A DNA stretch of 64,000 bases from Lacihabitans soyangensis (GTDB lineage: Bacteria; Bacteroidota; Bacteroidia; Cytophagales; Spirosomataceae). The stretch covers positions 1 through 64,000 of the forward strand of contig NZ_RJUF01000003.1 in the NCBI RefSeq assembly GCF_024343775.1. The letters run 5' to 3'. Shown here in pieces: positions 44,235-55,128 of the stretch. Within the stretch, counting starts at the first letter, position 1, and the number at the start of each line of letters is the position of its first letter. Made by a program: the position numbers and the translations under genes. The notes beneath the pieces are model-generated. The model was not told the DNA's origin. It was given only the letters and a program-made list of their open reading frames with translations, and did no database searches.

Positions 44235-46700
44235 TTGAAAAAGCTATTTATCATTCTACTCTGTGTAGGCGGTTCTGTCTTTGCCCAAACCACTGTTAAA
44301 AACATTCCAGCCAAACGTACCACTCAAAGGGTTGTCATTGATGGTAAAATTGACGAGGCTGCCTGGAAGGACGCTGCAAAATTTGATGAATTGATAGAGT
44401 TTAGGCCAACTTTTGGCAGAAAAGAAGCCGAGGGAAATCAAACAGAAGCCTACCTGATGTATGACGACGAAGGCATATATTTTGGTGGAATTTGCCATGA
44501 AAACAACATCGATAGTGTTTCGAGGGAGCTTACAGGTCGTGATGGATTTGGTACAAATGACTACATAGGAATAATTTTCGACACTTATAACGACAAACTC
44601 AATGCCTTTGAGTATTTCCTAACTCCATTGGGTGAACAATGGGACTCCAAAATGTCATCAGTTCAAAATTCTAACAACGGCGGAGAAGACTTTGCATGGA
44701 ATGCTGTATGGAAAAGTAAAGTGATTTTGGACAAATCTGGCTGGGCTTTCGAGATGTTTCTCCCCTACTCTGCCATCAGATTTAGCAAGGATAAAGTGCA
44801 AACTTGGGGTATAAATATTACCAGAAGACGGAGAAAAACAGAGCAACAGTACACCTGGAACCCTGTGGATATGAACGTCAATGGATTTTTGACCCAAGAA
44901 GGCCTTTGGACAGGAATTACGGACATTAAACCTCCACTTCGATTGCAGCTTTTCCCCTATTTCTCGGTTTATGAGAATCATTTCCCGAGTACAGACCCTA
45001 AGGTTAAAAGTTGGAGTAATCAATATTCTGGCGGTTTGGACCTCAAACTGGGTATCAGTCAAGCATTTACATTGGATGCCACCTTAATCCCAGATTTCGG
45101 CCAAGTACAAAGTGACAATAGGGTATTGAACCTAACTCCCTTCGAAGTAAAATTTAACGAATACCGAAATTTCTTTACCGAAGGCACAGAGCTTTTCAAC
45201 AAAGGCGATTTCTTCTATTCGAGACGTATTGGTGGTTCGCCTATCAACCAAAACGAAGTATACAACAATCTGAAAGAAAACGAAGAAGTTATAAACAATC
45301 CGACCGAATCAAAACTCATAAATGCTTCCAAAATATCAGGAAGGACGAAGTCTGGCCTTGGAATTGGTATTCTGAACGCCATTACCAAAAGCCAACATGC
45401 ACAAATAAGAAACAAGGAAACAGGCGAAATAAGAGAATACGAGACAGATCCAGCCACCAATTATAGCTTAGTGGTTCTAGACCAAACCTTGAAAAACAAC
45501 TCTAGTGTGACATTTCTCAATGCCAACGTTACCCGAACAGGTCAAGCCTATGACGCCAATGTGAGCTCAGCCATGTTTAGCATTTTTGACAAGAAAAATA
45601 CGTATTTTGTTTCAGGCAAAACAGCCCTCAGCCACCAACGGTTTGTGGATAAAAACAAACTCGGATATTCTCATGCCTTCGGACTGGGCAAATCCAGCGG
45701 GAGGTTCAATTGGCAATACAATCAGGAACTTACTGATACCAAATTTAATAACAACGACCTTGGGTATTTTACAAACAACAACTTCATAACCCACAGAGGA
45801 TATGTAGGTTATAGATACACCACTCCGAAGAAATTCTACAATCGGCTACAATACAATCTTAATTTGACCTATAGTACGCTTTTCTCGCCAATCGGCCAGA
45901 TAGCTACCAAATATCAAAACTCCAGAATACAGACAAGCATCGTTACCCAAACCAAAAAACTGGTTTGGATAGGTCTGATAAACGATTTTATGCCAAAACA
46001 AAATGATTTTTACGAGCCTAGGGTAGAGGGAAAGTATTTTGAAAGAGGAAATAGCGGCTTGGTAGGTATTTTTGTAGAAGGAAACTCTGCCAAGAAATAT
46101 TATCTAAATGGAGAAATATTTATGAGGAAATACTTCAACTTCTACGACCTTTTTGCCTACGATGCATCTATAAACCAAACTTACCGATTCAACACCAAGT
46201 TTTCGGTAAACCACCAAATAGGAATTCTACCAAGAAAAAACGGTGTGGGTTTCTCTGGAAATGAAAACGGCAATGTCATTTTTGCCAAACGTGATGTTAA
46301 AACCTTCGAAAATATACTTTTCTTGAAATATAACTTTACAAACAAAATGGGTCTGACTTTCAGAACCCGCCATTACAATAGCCGTGTTACGAACAAGTCC
46401 TATTTTAATCTTGGGGATAATGGCTTGCTGAGTGAAAGATCATCTGTAACAGGAAATTATAACCGAAATGTCAACTATTTCAATATCGACATGGTTTATA
46501 CTTGGCAGTTTGCTCCGGGTAGTTTCCTGAATGTTGTATGGAAAGATGCGGCATTTACAAATGACAATGCTTCGCTTATTTCCTATGGAGAAAACCTCAG
46601 AAACAGCATGAACTCTGACCAAAACAACAATATTTCTCTGAAAGTGATCTATTTTATTGATTATTTGACTATGAAAAGTTGGGTGAAACGTTCTTCGTAA
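44235..46700 (+). CDS. DUF5916 protein: CBM9-like domain plus outer-membrane beta-barrel
   Basis: 821 residues with signal peptide (KKLFIILLCVGGSVFAQ). Residues ~30-215 resemble the family-9 carbohydrate-binding fold (VVIDGKIDEAAWKDA, GIYFGGICHENN), followed by a long beta-barrel (~240-821) with many aromatic strands. The family is common in Bacteroidota; its function is unknown. The start codon is TTG: no in-frame ATG lies upstream, and TTG is directly followed by a perfect signal peptide. Transcribed alone. Confidence 0.85.
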   Translation: MKKLFIILLCVGGSVFAQTTVKNIPAKRTTQRVVIDGKIDEAAWKDAAKFDELIEFRPTFGRKEAEGNQTEAYLMYDDEGIYFGGICHENNIDSVSRELTGRDGFGTNDYIGIIFDTYNDKLNAFEYFLTPLGEQWDSKMSSVQNSNNGGEDFAWNAVWKSKVILDKSGWAFEMFLPYSAIRFSKDKVQTWGINITRRRRKTEQQYTWNPVDMNVNGFLTQEGLWTGITDIKPPLRLQLFPYFSVYENHFPSTDPKVKSWSNQYSGGLDLKLGISQAFTLDATLIPDFGQVQSDNRVLNLTPFEVKFNEYRNFFTEGTELFNKGDFFYSRRIGGSPINQNEVYNNLKENEEVINNPTESKLINASKISGRTKSGLGIGILNAITKSQHAQIRNKETGEIREYETDPATNYSLVVLDQTLKNNSSVTFLNANVTRTGQAYDANVSSAMFSIFDKKNTYFVSGKTALSHQRFVDKNKLGYSHAFGLGKSSGRFNWQYNQELTDTKFNNNDLGYFTNNNFITHRGYVGYRYTTPKKFYNRLQYNLNLTYSTLFSPIGQIATKYQNSRIQTSIVTQTKKLVWIGLINDFMPKQNDFYEPRVEGKYFERGNSGLVGIFVEGNSAKKYYLNGEIFMRKYFNFYDLFAYDASINQTYRFNTKFSVNHQIGILPRKNGVGFSGNENGNVIFAKRDVKTFENILFLKYNFTNKMGLTFRTRHYNSRVTNKSYFNLGDNGLLSERSSVTGNYNRNVNYFNIDMVYTWQFAPGSFLNVVWKDAAFTNDNASLISYGENLRNSMNSDQNNNISLKVIYFIDYLTMKSWVKRSS

Positions 46701-46794
46701 CAAGTTCAAACTTTTTCCTAAATTCTGTTTTTCATTTTTGTCTGATTATTTCCTCGAAATATCACTAATTTTGAAGAAATAATTTAGATAATTT

Positions 46795-47274
46795 ATGTCC
46801 TCATTCACTCACCTAGACGTCCACGGAAATCCATCAATGGTAGATGTTGGTGAAAAAGCCGTTACCAAGCGAACCGCAACCGCAAGAAGTATTGTGGTGG
46901 TAGACGACGAAATCATGGCCAAATTTGTTGGAGAGGATATTCACACCAAAAAAGGACCGGTATTTCAGACCGCAATAATTGCTGGTGTGATGGCCGCCAA
47001 AAAAGCAGGCGATTTGATTCCCCTTTGCCACCCTCTCGGACTCGAAAATTGCCAAATTTCTATAAAAGTCATTGGGAAAAACGACATTGAGATTCTCTGC
47101 ACCGCTTCGCTTTCGGGTAAAACAGGCATAGAAATGGAAGCTCTCACGGGTGCGAGTGTGGCCGCTCTTACCATATATGATATGTGCAAGGCCATGTCAC
47201 ACAATATCGTTATCAAAGAAACTCGTTTGATTGAAAAAACGGGTGGAAAGAAAAACTTTAAACTTTCTGAATGA
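46795..47274 (+). CDS. moaC: Cyclic pyranopterin monophosphate synthase
   Basis: Second step of Moco synthesis after MoaA. The opening FTHLDVHGNPSMVDVGEK, the catalytic AAKKAGDLIPLCHPL and EMEALTGASVAALTIYDM are diagnostic. 159 residues. The mobA-like gene follows after 62 bp on the same strand. Confidence 0.96.
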   Translation: MSSFTHLDVHGNPSMVDVGEKAVTKRTATARSIVVVDDEIMAKFVGEDIHTKKGPVFQTAIIAGVMAAKKAGDLIPLCHPLGLENCQISIKVIGKNDIEILCTASLSGKTGIEMEALTGASVAALTIYDMCKAMSHNIVIKETRLIEKTGGKKNFKLSE

Positions 47275-47336
47275 TAAGTATTTTAGTAAATTAAAGGTAA
47301 AAAAATCTTTACGGCCTAGTGCCTTAGCGGTAAAAA

Positions 47337-48443
47337 ATGAAAAAGCACGAAAAACACGCCAAATTAATAAAGCCAGATATTGGCTTTTTTGGAAGAAACG
47401 AAATTGCATTTCTAGGGGCACCGTGTGGCCTGATTGAGAGTTTAGTCGATAAAATAATCGAAAACCTTCCGGCAGATTTAAATACAATCTATGTCGATGC
47501 TGACCATGGAAGCAACGAAAATGAAGTTTTTTCTAAAAATATTTTTCAAGACAAAATCAGTCATAAAAGCTTAGGGAAAAAGACGATATCTCAGTTTGAA
47601 CAGAAATTTCTGCTCAATGACCAAGACCTTGTGTTGGTAAACGGCAATCATTTTGAGGCCAAAAGTCAAATCGTTATTATAAATTCTATAAAAGAAGCTT
47701 CGCTAAAAAAACGAATAGGTCAACTGACTGATATAAAAGCCGTAATACTCGATGAAGGCGAAACCGAAATATACGATTGGCTCGAAGTTTCTCCAGAAAT
47801 TTCGGTTTTTAAAGTAGCTGAAATTTCGAAAATTTCGGATTTAATTCTGGAAAAGGTAAAACCTGCACTATTAAAAGTTCTTATACTCACTGGAGGAAAA
47901 AGTACTCGTATGGGCACTGATAAAGCCAACATTGAATATCACGGCAAGCCGCAATACCAATTTTTATATGAAACTGTGGAGAAAATGGGGCTCGAACCAT
48001 TTATTTCGTGCCGCGATGACCAAAAAAATGAATTCGAAGGTAATACGATAACAGACAAGTTCATCGGACTTGGCCCCTATGGAGCCATACTTTCTGCTTT
48101 TCAGCACGACCCTAATTCTGCTTGGCTGGTTGTGGCTTGCGATATGCCATTGATTAAATCTGAGGATATTGCTAACTTGATATCTAGCCGAAACACTTTT
48201 AAATTTGCCACGGCTTGTTATAACCCTGAGACAGATTTTCCTGATCCACTATTCACCATTTGGGAACCCAAAGTGTACCAAACACTACTTAATTTCTTGA
48301 CCATCGGATATTCTTGCCCACGAAAAGTCCTTATAAACTCGGAAATAGAATTGGTAAGACTATCGAATCCTGAAATACTGACCAATGCCAATACGCCAGA
48401 AGAAAGAGCGGCAGTTGAGAGCAAAATTACATCGGTGGTTTGA
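47337..48443 (+). CDS. mobA: Molybdenum cofactor guanylyltransferase (MobA) with degenerate MobB-like N-terminal domain
   Basis: Residues ~176-360 are MobA: signature LTGGKSTRMGTDKANIEY, then LGPYGAILSAF and VVACDMPLI, adding GMP to molybdopterin as needed for bis-MGD enzymes such as NasC. Residues 1-170 have the layout of a MobB-type P-loop protein (VDADHGSNE, LVLVNGNHFEAKSQIVIIN) but the P-loop position reads GAPCGLIES without GK[ST]. The N-terminal domain is therefore probably non-nucleotide-binding. The 3' end overlaps the convergent gene by 17 bp. Confidence 0.85.
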   Translation: MKKHEKHAKLIKPDIGFFGRNEIAFLGAPCGLIESLVDKIIENLPADLNTIYVDADHGSNENEVFSKNIFQDKISHKSLGKKTISQFEQKFLLNDQDLVLVNGNHFEAKSQIVIINSIKEASLKKRIGQLTDIKAVILDEGETEIYDWLEVSPEISVFKVAEISKISDLILEKVKPALLKVLILTGGKSTRMGTDKANIEYHGKPQYQFLYETVEKMGLEPFISCRDDQKNEFEGNTITDKFIGLGPYGAILSAFQHDPNSAWLVVACDMPLIKSEDIANLISSRNTFKFATACYNPETDFPDPLFTIWEPKVYQTLLNFLTIGYSCPRKVLINSEIELVRLSNPEILTNANTPEERAAVESKITSVV

Positions 48444-49788
48444 CCAAACTCGTATCTGTAACCAATGTTGGAACGCTATAACCACCTGTATCCAGCTTGA
48501 TTTTTGGAAAATCAGCCATCTTTAGTTTAGAAAAACGCACTTTTGATTGGTACAAATACACTTTCTGTAATTCACTCAAGCCTTTGATGTTTTCCAAGCC
48601 TTTTTCTGTAACGGCTGTACTTGCTAAATTTAGTATTTGGAGATGTTTTAGGTTTTTCAAAGCTGCCATTCCCTTATCTGAAAAATTGGTTTTGTTGAGG
48701 TGCAAAACGCGAATTTCGTCTAAATCACCAAGAGTTGCGGCCAAAAGATCCGCATTTTTAAGATTCGACGCATTAAACCAAACTATCTGTTTCTTTAACG
48801 ATTTCAACGCCTCCAAGTCTTTATCGGAAGGGTCAATATTTCTCAAATTTATAAGTAAGTAATTAGAATTTGCAGCCACGGGTAAGGCCAAAATTCCCGA
48901 TTTCTTCAAAGTAGCTATGCTCTGTTCAGAACCGGCTTCTACCTCTTTTTCCGGAATATTCGAAATTTTCGGACCTTTTTCATCATTTCCTGAGCTTTGG
49001 AATGAAATTAAAGCTGCCTTAATTTCAGGCGTTTGGTTAAAATCTTTTACCAATTTATCAAAAGAAGCTCCTTCTTTTATCCACCAATTTAACACCTTGG
49101 TTTCAGCCTCTGTGAGCTGTGGTTTACCTTTAGGCGGCATGTGTTCCTCTTCTCCTTCAGGCATAAAAATCCTTTTGCTAATCAAACTCTTCTCGGTTTG
49201 ATGTGGCACCACACTTTTTCCTTCTTTACCCCCTTTCAGGATAAACTCGGGGCTATCCAATCGAAGGTTTCCTTTTTGCTTTTTCGATGAGTGACAACTG
49301 TAGCATTTTTCTTCCAAAATCGGCTGTACTAAGTCATTATAAACTTTGGCATTTTGAATGTCAGTTATCCGTGCCTTCTCAACTTCTCCCTGAATACTCA
49401 AAAAATCCTCTCCATGGGTTAAACTGCCACCCAAGTGACCGACGACCATCAGAAGAATGGTTGAACCTATCCAAGATACAATACCCATTTTGGCATTATT
49501 TCGAAAAAAATAAACTACTAATATCAATGCCGTAAATGCTATGCCACTCCACTGGTGTTTGTCCACCATTTCAACATCATACTCGCCACTTTGAGAAAGC
49601 AAAAAGCCTGTAATTGAAGAAAATACAGAGGCCAAGAAGCTCAAAATGAGCATGATGGGCAATATAGCATCAATGGATTCTTTGTTTTTCCAAAAAGAAA
49701 TGACCTTCAAAAAAAAAGCCAAAAGGAAAAATCCGATAGGTAAATGAACCAAAAGAGGGTGAAACTTCCCGATGAACTCCGTAATCAT
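48427..49788 (-). CDS. DUF2231 membrane protein with Planctomycete-type cytochrome c and leucine-rich repeats
   Basis: 453 residues. About four membrane helices at 10-145 in DUF2231 style (HPLLVHLPIGFFLLAFFLK), then a PSCyt1-like cytochrome segment with haem motif CYSCH (about 162-166) and the EEEHMPPKGKP loop, then leucine-rich repeats from about 320 (RVLHLNKTNFSDKGM, LQILNLASTAVTEKGLENI). Last gene of the 55038-48427 operon; its start overlaps the isomerase stop (ATGA). Probably a membrane electron carrier; partner unknown. Confidence 0.8.
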   Translation of the reverse strand: MITEFIGKFHPLLVHLPIGFFLLAFFLKVISFWKNKESIDAILPIMLILSFLASVFSSITGFLLSQSGEYDVEMVDKHQWSGIAFTALILVVYFFRNNAKMGIVSWIGSTILLMVVGHLGGSLTHGEDFLSIQGEVEKARITDIQNAKVYNDLVQPILEEKCYSCHSSKKQKGNLRLDSPEFILKGGKEGKSVVPHQTEKSLISKRIFMPEGEEEHMPPKGKPQLTEAETKVLNWWIKEGASFDKLVKDFNQTPEIKAALISFQSSGNDEKGPKISNIPEKEVEAGSEQSIATLKKSGILALPVAANSNYLLINLRNIDPSDKDLEALKSLKKQIVWFNASNLKNADLLAATLGDLDEIRVLHLNKTNFSDKGMAALKNLKHLQILNLASTAVTEKGLENIKGLSELQKVYLYQSKVRFSKLKMADFPKIKLDTGGYSVPTLVTDTSLVKPPM

Positions 49789-50690
49789 TTGGTGTATCTA
49801 TTTTTGATGAGATTCAACATGTGCACATTTATATCCCACTGATTTGCAACGGGTTGGTTGGTAAAAGGTAAAGTTTGCAGATAATTTGGCGGGCCAAATT
49901 CAGTCAGAAAAGTTATTCTTTTTGCTCCTTCGGCCTCACGAAAAGCGATGACTTTGTCCCACCATTCTAGGTGTTGATCGAGGGCATACCTCCACTCGGG
50001 TGCACGTGGGTCGTTTACTTGTGGGCCTTCTTCGTGGCCTATGCGTGCATGGATGTTATAAGCGTGTTTTAGTGCCAATTCTACATTCTCTTTTTGATCA
50101 CCTAACATCGACTCGTGAACATTTGTCCAATGGCTGATGTCGAGTGTGAGTTTCATTTTGGTATACTTTTCCAGGAAACTACGTGTTATCGGTGCCGAAT
50201 AACACATCCGACCTCGGTGGGTTTCGTGCAAAACTTTTATGCCCGTAGCTTCCATTCGGTCAATCGTAAACTCCACGATTTTGGCATTTTGCTCAAAACT
50301 GAAATAATCTTTGCCCGAATGGCTATTGATGTATAAAGGTTTTGTGGCCAAGGCCTCATTCACGGCTTTTTTGTATTGGGCAAAATGCTTTTCGAAATCG
50401 GAACCGCTACCTCCACATAGAAAAGCTATCTTGAGTTGGTACTTTTCCAAGGCCGCAAAAAGCTCTTTTTGATCAGCTTCTTTGGTTGGCCACCAAAGTT
50501 CGAGGCCGTCGTAGCCAGCCTTTTTAACCTTTGCACATAAAGCATCCACCGAGCCTTCGAAACCCCAATTTGTGGCTAAAACGATAACTTCCAGGATAGT
50601 TTTTGTGCTTTTTTGAGCCAAAACCTCTGCTGATGTTGCCATGGCAGCGGTGGTTGCTAGGGTATTTGTTATGAAATTTCTACGGTTCAT
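49785..50690 (-). CDS. Exported sugar phosphate isomerase/epimerase-like TIM barrel protein
   Basis: 301 residues with a twin-arginine-like signal (MNRRNFITNTLATTAAM). TIM-barrel metal sites are visible in GYDGLELWWP, INSHSGKDYF, VLHETHRGR, LTLDISHW and LTEFGPPNY. It overlaps the downstream cytochrome gene by 4 bp, so both are translated together. Second paralogue in the window (other at 29488). Confidence 0.82.
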   Translation of the reverse strand: MNRRNFITNTLATTAAMATSAEVLAQKSTKTILEVIVLATNWGFEGSVDALCAKVKKAGYDGLELWWPTKEADQKELFAALEKYQLKIAFLCGGSGSDFEKHFAQYKKAVNEALATKPLYINSHSGKDYFSFEQNAKIVEFTIDRMEATGIKVLHETHRGRMCYSAPITRSFLEKYTKMKLTLDISHWTNVHESMLGDQKENVELALKHAYNIHARIGHEEGPQVNDPRAPEWRYALDQHLEWWDKVIAFREAEGAKRITFLTEFGPPNYLQTLPFTNQPVANQWDINVHMLNLIKNRYTK

Positions 50691-50725
50691 TTGGTTTACT
50701 TTACTTGAAATTGAACACTGATGAC

Positions 50726-50745
50726 ATTCCGATAGCTATCGGAAT
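50726..50745. repeat. 20-bp perfect palindrome
   Basis: Arms ATTCCGATAG and CTATCGGAAT meet without a loop. It lies in the 182-bp gap between the DUF1501 gene and the isomerase. Related CGATAGG-type motifs occur inside the MITE-like repeats. Likely an iterated genomic palindrome rather than an operator. Confidence 0.5.
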
Positions 50746-50872
50746 AAGCACCACAGATAGACACGGATTATAAATTGAATTAAGAAAAATAATAACTGTT
50801 TGTAAATAAATTCTAAAAAAACAGTGAAAATCAGTGCTGCCTTTGCATCTGTTTCATCTGTGTTCCATAAAA

Positions 50873-52354
50873 TCACCCCACCAACTCCCGCACCACTTTC
50901 CCTTCCAAATCTGTCAATCGGAAAGAACGTCCTTGAAAATCGAAGGTAAGTTTTTCATGGTCAAATCCCAGCTGATTCATGATGGTTGCCTGAATATCGT
51001 GAGGGTTTACTTTACCAGCAATTGCCGAGTAACCCAATTCGTCAGTTTCGCCATGACTTACTCCCGGTTTTATGCCTCCACCAGCCATAAACATTGTAAA
51101 AGCCTCAGCATGGTGGTCTCTACCCTTGAAGGCATTCGGTTTGCCGTCACGGTTTTCAGCCATGGGTGTACGCCCAAACTCTCCACCCCAAACGATGAGT
51201 GTTTCGTCTAAAAGTCCTCTTTGTTTGAGGTCTAAAATGAGTGCCGTTATGGCTTTATCCACACTCCGGCATTTATTCATGAGGCCTATGTCTAATGCTC
51301 CTCCGGCATCTGTACCGTGCGTATCCCATCCCCAGTCGTAGAGTTGTACGAATCTCACACCGTTTTCCACCAGTTTTCTTGCTAAAAGAACATTGTTAGC
51401 AAAACTCGTCTTGCCTGGTTTAGTGCCATACATCTCGTGGATGTACTGCGGCTCACTGTTGATATTCATAACTTCAGGAGCCGAAATCTGCATTTTGTAA
51501 GCCATTTCGTACTGACTTATACGACTCAAAATTTCAGGGTCACCGTATTCCTTAAATTCCGCTTGGTTTATCTCGTTTATCGCTTCAATGGAGGCCTTTC
51601 TGATATCTCGAGTTATGCCATTAGGGTCTTTGATGAACAAAACTGGGTCTCCTTCTGACCTACACTGCACACCCTGATAAACCGACGGTAGAAATCCGCT
51701 TCCCCAAATGCTTTTTCCAGCATCGGGATTGTTTCCGCCGGAGGTAAGCACTACAAAGGCAGGCAAATTATTGTTTTCAGAGCCCAAACCGTAGGTCACC
51801 CATGAGCCCATACTTGGTCGGCCCAATCTGGCACTGCCCGTTTGCATCAACAATTGGGCAGGAGCATGATTGAACTGGTCAGTAGTAACGGCTTTCAAAA
51901 AACTTATTTCGTCAGCCACGGTAGACAAGTGTGGGAGGTAATTGCTAATGAATGCTCCAGACTGTCCGTGCTGCTTAAAAACAGCTTGCGAGGCGAGCAT
52001 TTTTGGTACACCACGAATAAACGCAAACTTTTTCCCTTCTAAAAACGACTGCGGACAATCCTGCCCATCGAGTTTGGCCAGCTCGGGTTTATAGTCGAAA
52101 AGCTCCAACTGTGAAGGTGCCCCCGCCATGTGTAAGTAAATGACCGATTTGGCCCTTGGTACAAAATGAGGTGGTCTGGGAGCCAGTGGATTCTGCGGGT
52201 CAAAAATATTTTGGGCGGTTTTTGAATCTTTACTACATCCTAAAATAGAACTCAAGGCCAATCCTCCTAAACCCATAAAACTACCCTTCAAGAAATTCCT
52301 ACGGGTTTCTTTTTCCAATTGCCTAATCAATGCCTCTTGTAATATCTTATCCAT
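50873..52354 (-). CDS. DUF1501 family exported protein (sulfatase-fold-like)
   Basis: 493 residues with a twin-arginine signal ([19 protein letters not shown], about 18-36) and a Cys (LGCSK) that may be a lipobox. The DUF1501 family has an alkaline-phosphatase/sulfatase-like fold; here [20 protein letters not shown] and [17 protein letters not shown] are recognisable. It is coupled to the DUF1553-type cytochrome gene by a 1-bp overlap. This gene pair is a Planctomycetes hallmark of unknown function. Confidence 0.88.
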   Translation of the reverse strand: MDKILQEALIRQLEKETRRNFLKGSFMGLGGLALSSILGCSKDSKTAQNIFDPQNPLAPRPPHFVPRAKSVIYLHMAGAPSQLELFDYKPELAKLDGQDCPQSFLEGKKFAFIRGVPKMLASQAVFKQHGQSGAFISNYLPHLSTVADEISFLKAVTTDQFNHAPAQLLMQTGSARLGRPSMGSWVTYGLGSENNNLPAFVVLTSGGNNPDAGKSIWGSGFLPSVYQGVQCRSEGDPVLFIKDPNGITRDIRKASIEAINEINQAEFKEYGDPEILSRISQYEMAYKMQISAPEVMNINSEPQYIHEMYGTKPGKTSFANNVLLARKLVENGVRFVQLYDWGWDTHGTDAGGALDIGLMNKCRSVDKAITALILDLKQRGLLDETLIVWGGEFGRTPMAENRDGKPNAFKGRDHHAEAFTMFMAGGGIKPGVSHGETDELGYSAIAGKVNPHDIQATIMNQLGFDHEKLTFDFQGRSFRLTDLEGKVVRELVG

Positions 52355-55038
52355 CAGCTTTTAGTGATTACTTCATCGAGATTTAAAATAGAATTACAAA
52401 CCAAAACCAAAGCGGCCAGCTCGGGATTTGGATTGCCCAAAAGCTCCTTACTTTTGCTTGGGTCTTTTTTATAGAGTGTAAGTGTGCTTTGATAAAGCCT
52501 TAAAAGAATATCAAATTTCTCTTTTTTCATTTCTTTTCCTATGGCAAAACCATAGGCTTTTTTAATACTTTCTTGAAAATTGTTCTTGGAAACTGAAAGC
52601 GATTTTTGAGCCAACTTCGCAGATAAATCCACATAAACAGAGTCATTTAAAGTCACCAAAGCTTGCAAAGGGGTGTTTGTACGGATACGGCGAGAAACAC
52701 AAATCTCTCTACCCACGCCATCGAAAGAAATCATTGACGGATAAGGACTGGTGCGTTTCCAAAAAGTATAAACTGCTCTTCGATATTGGTTTTCGTTTTG
52801 AGCTTTTATCCATTTGTCACCACTGTAAGGCGAGCTCCAAATACCTTCTGGCTGGTATGGCATTACGGGTGGGCCGTACATTTTGGGATTTAATACACCG
52901 CTAATGGCCAGAGCTTGGTCACGTATCTGTTCAGCAGAAAGCCTTACCCTCGGACCACGAGCCAAATATCTGTTGGAAGGGTCTTTTTCAATGCCTTCGG
53001 GTGTTAGTTTGGAGTCTTGTTGGTAAGTAGCCGATAGCATGATTTCTTTGATAAGCTTTTTCACCGACCAGTTGTAATCATTCATAAATTTATAACTCAA
53101 GTAATCAAGCAAAGCCTGATTGGTGGGCACGGCACCTTGCGAACCTAAATCCTCTAAGGTTTCTACCAAACCAGTACCGAATATTTGCTCCCAAACTCTA
53201 TTGACCATCGTTCTGGCAACTAATGGATTTTCTTTTGAAGTCATCCAAAGGGCCAAACCGAGCCGGTTTGTTGGGGCACCTTTGGGTAGTTTTCCTAATA
53301 CCGCAGGCACTGCTGGCGACACCTCATTACCTTGTGATAACCAGCTTCCTCGCTCAAAAATTCGCGTTTTACGAGAAAAATCGGCTGGGTTTTCAAACAT
53401 GATGGGAGTTTGTTCTACTGGAGCATTGAGGAGATTCCAAAAAACCGTTTTGTTTTCGGGAGAATTATCGGGAAGTCCTTTTGTAAAATAAAACCAATCA
53501 AACATGATTCCGTTGGCGTTTGGATCTTTCAGTTCTGGGCTTTTAAATGTAAAAAATAAATCATGAACGCGAGAAGTAGCATTTATCGGCAACTCTATTG
53601 TTCGCCAGCCTCCTTTTTCTTTTTCAGGGCTAAGTTTATACGAACCTAGCGTTTTTCCGTTTAAATTATCCGTTTTAATCTCAAAAACGCCTTTGACATA
53701 AACCTTAAAATTCATTATGAGTTTAGTTTTCCCTTCCAGATTAACTGATTTCAGTCGTGCCGAGGAGTTGTTTCTCATGGCTAGCCACTTGGTATCGGCC
53801 AAGGCAGCATTTAGCATCTCGTCGCATTTGAGAGAATTGTGCGAAGGTTGGAGCGTTTTCAGAAAAGTGATAAGTTCTTTCTTTTCATTGGCAGAAAAAG
53901 TTTTGGCGAGCCAATTGTCCACACGAGCCAAATCTGCTCTTTGTTTTTCATCAAAATGCCTTAAAACAGGGTATTCAGAGTAGGTGTCCTCGTCGCGACT
54001 GTTGTTGAAAAAGGCCAAGAATTTATAATATTCTTCAAATCTTATGGGGTCATAAGGGTGACTATGGCATTGCACACACGAAAACGAAGTGCCCATCAGA
54101 GTTTCCCAAGTAGTGTTTACTCTGTCCAATACCGCCGCAGTCCTAAACTCCTCGTTATCTGTTCCACCTTCGTCGTTGGTCATGGTGTTTCGGTGAAATG
54201 CCGTAGCTATAAGTTGGTTTTCGGATGGTTCTGGAAGGAGATCTCCTGCTATTTGTTCTTTCAAAAACTGGTCATAAGGCATGTCGGCATTGAAAGCTTT
54301 TATGAGCCAATCGCGGTATCTCCAAATATTTCGGCCACCATCACGCTCATAACCTTTTGTATCGGCATATCTGGCCATATCCAGCCACATAGAAGTCCAT
54401 TTTTCACCGTAAGCAGGCGAAGCCAAAAGGCTATCGACATAGGTTTCGTACAGGTTATTTTTCAAAAAAATGGCTTTTGTTTTATCTGATGCTGGAAACC
54501 CTATAACATCTAAAGCTGCTCTTCTGGCCAAATCTTCTTTAGGAGCTAAACTCGACGTTTTAAGGCCTTGTCTTTCTGCATTTTCGTAGATAAATTTATC
54601 AATGTCGTTCTTTAACCAATCGTTGTTTATTTTTGGAACTTCTGGGTTCGAGACAGGCACAAATGCCCAATGTTGCTCCCACTCTGCACCTTGGTCAATC
54701 CACTTGGTGAGAATTTTAACTTCTTCATCAGAAAGTGGTTCTTTTTCATGAGGCATGCGTTCTTCGGGGTCTTTTAAGGTTAGCCTTCTGATAAATTCAC
54801 TTGCCGATGCATCGCCAGGTACAATGCCAATTCTGCCAGATTTACCTTTTGAGAAAGCCTCTTCTTTAAACAACAGGCTGTATCCTCCTTGTTTTTTTAC
54901 ACCGCCATGGCAGCTGATACAGTTTTTATTGATGATGGGTTTTACCTGAGAGCTGTAATCGATTTTTTCTTCGAAAATACTGCAAGAGTATAAACCAAGT
55001 ATTAGAAAGGCTCCGATAAAATAACGCAGAAAAGACAT
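52354..55038 (-). CDS. Planctomycete-type cytochrome c protein with DUF1549 and DUF1553 domains
   Basis: 894 residues, exported by an N-terminal signal with a lipobox-like YSCS (Cys about 19). PSCyt1 domain with haem motif CISCH near 40-44 and [19 protein letters not shown]1549 ([30 protein letters not shown], about 150-360) with an [13 protein letters not shown] motif that may bind a second haem. DUF1553 in the C-terminal part ([19 protein letters not shown]). First gene of the operon with DUF1501, isomerase and DUF2231-cytochrome. Biochemical role unknown. Confidence 0.88.
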   Translation of the reverse strand: MSFLRYFIGAFLILGLYSCSIFEEKIDYSSQVKPIINKNCISCHGGVKKQGGYSLLFKEEAFSKGKSGRIGIVPGDASASEFIRRLTLKDPEERMPHEKEPLSDEEVKILTKWIDQGAEWEQHWAFVPVSNPEVPKINNDWLKNDIDKFIYENAERQGLKTSSLAPKEDLARRAALDVIGFPASDKTKAIFLKNNLYETYVDSLLASPAYGEKWTSMWLDMARYADTKGYERDGGRNIWRYRDWLIKAFNADMPYDQFLKEQIAGDLLPEPSENQLIATAFHRNTMTNDEGGTDNEEFRTAAVLDRVNTTWETLMGTSFSCVQCHSHPYDPIRFEEYYKFLAFFNNSRDEDTYSEYPVLRHFDEKQRADLARVDNWLAKTFSANEKKELITFLKTLQPSHNSLKCDEMLNAALADTKWLAMRNNSSARLKSVNLEGKTKLIMNFKVYVKGVFEIKTDNLNGKTLGSYKLSPEKEKGGWRTIELPINATSRVHDLFFTFKSPELKDPNANGIMFDWFYFTKGLPDNSPENKTVFWNLLNAPVEQTPIMFENPADFSRKTRIFERGSWLSQGNEVSPAVPAVLGKLPKGAPTNRLGLALWMTSKENPLVARTMVNRVWEQIFGTGLVETLEDLGSQGAVPTNQALLDYLSYKFMNDYNWSVKKLIKEIMLSATYQQDSKLTPEGIEKDPSNRYLARGPRVRLSAEQIRDQALAISGVLNPKMYGPPVMPYQPEGIWSSPYSGDKWIKAQNENQYRRAVYTFWKRTSPYPSMISFDGVGREICVSRRIRTNTPLQALVTLNDSVYVDLSAKLAQKSLSVSKNNFQESIKKAYGFAIGKEMKKEKFDILLRLYQSTLTLYKKDPSKSKELLGNPNPELAALVLVCNSILNLDEVITKS

Positions 55039-55128
55039 TTTTTACTAAGGTTGAATTTTGGAATTCAAATTAGTAAATTTTCTTATTAAATGTCTGTTCT
55101 AAAGGTTTTCTTTTGAGATTCGATACGC

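Noticed and set aside
48427-48443. Functional antisense overlap between mobA and the DUF2231 gene
   Set aside because: Only 17 bp of convergent 3' ends overlap, which is common in compact genomes.
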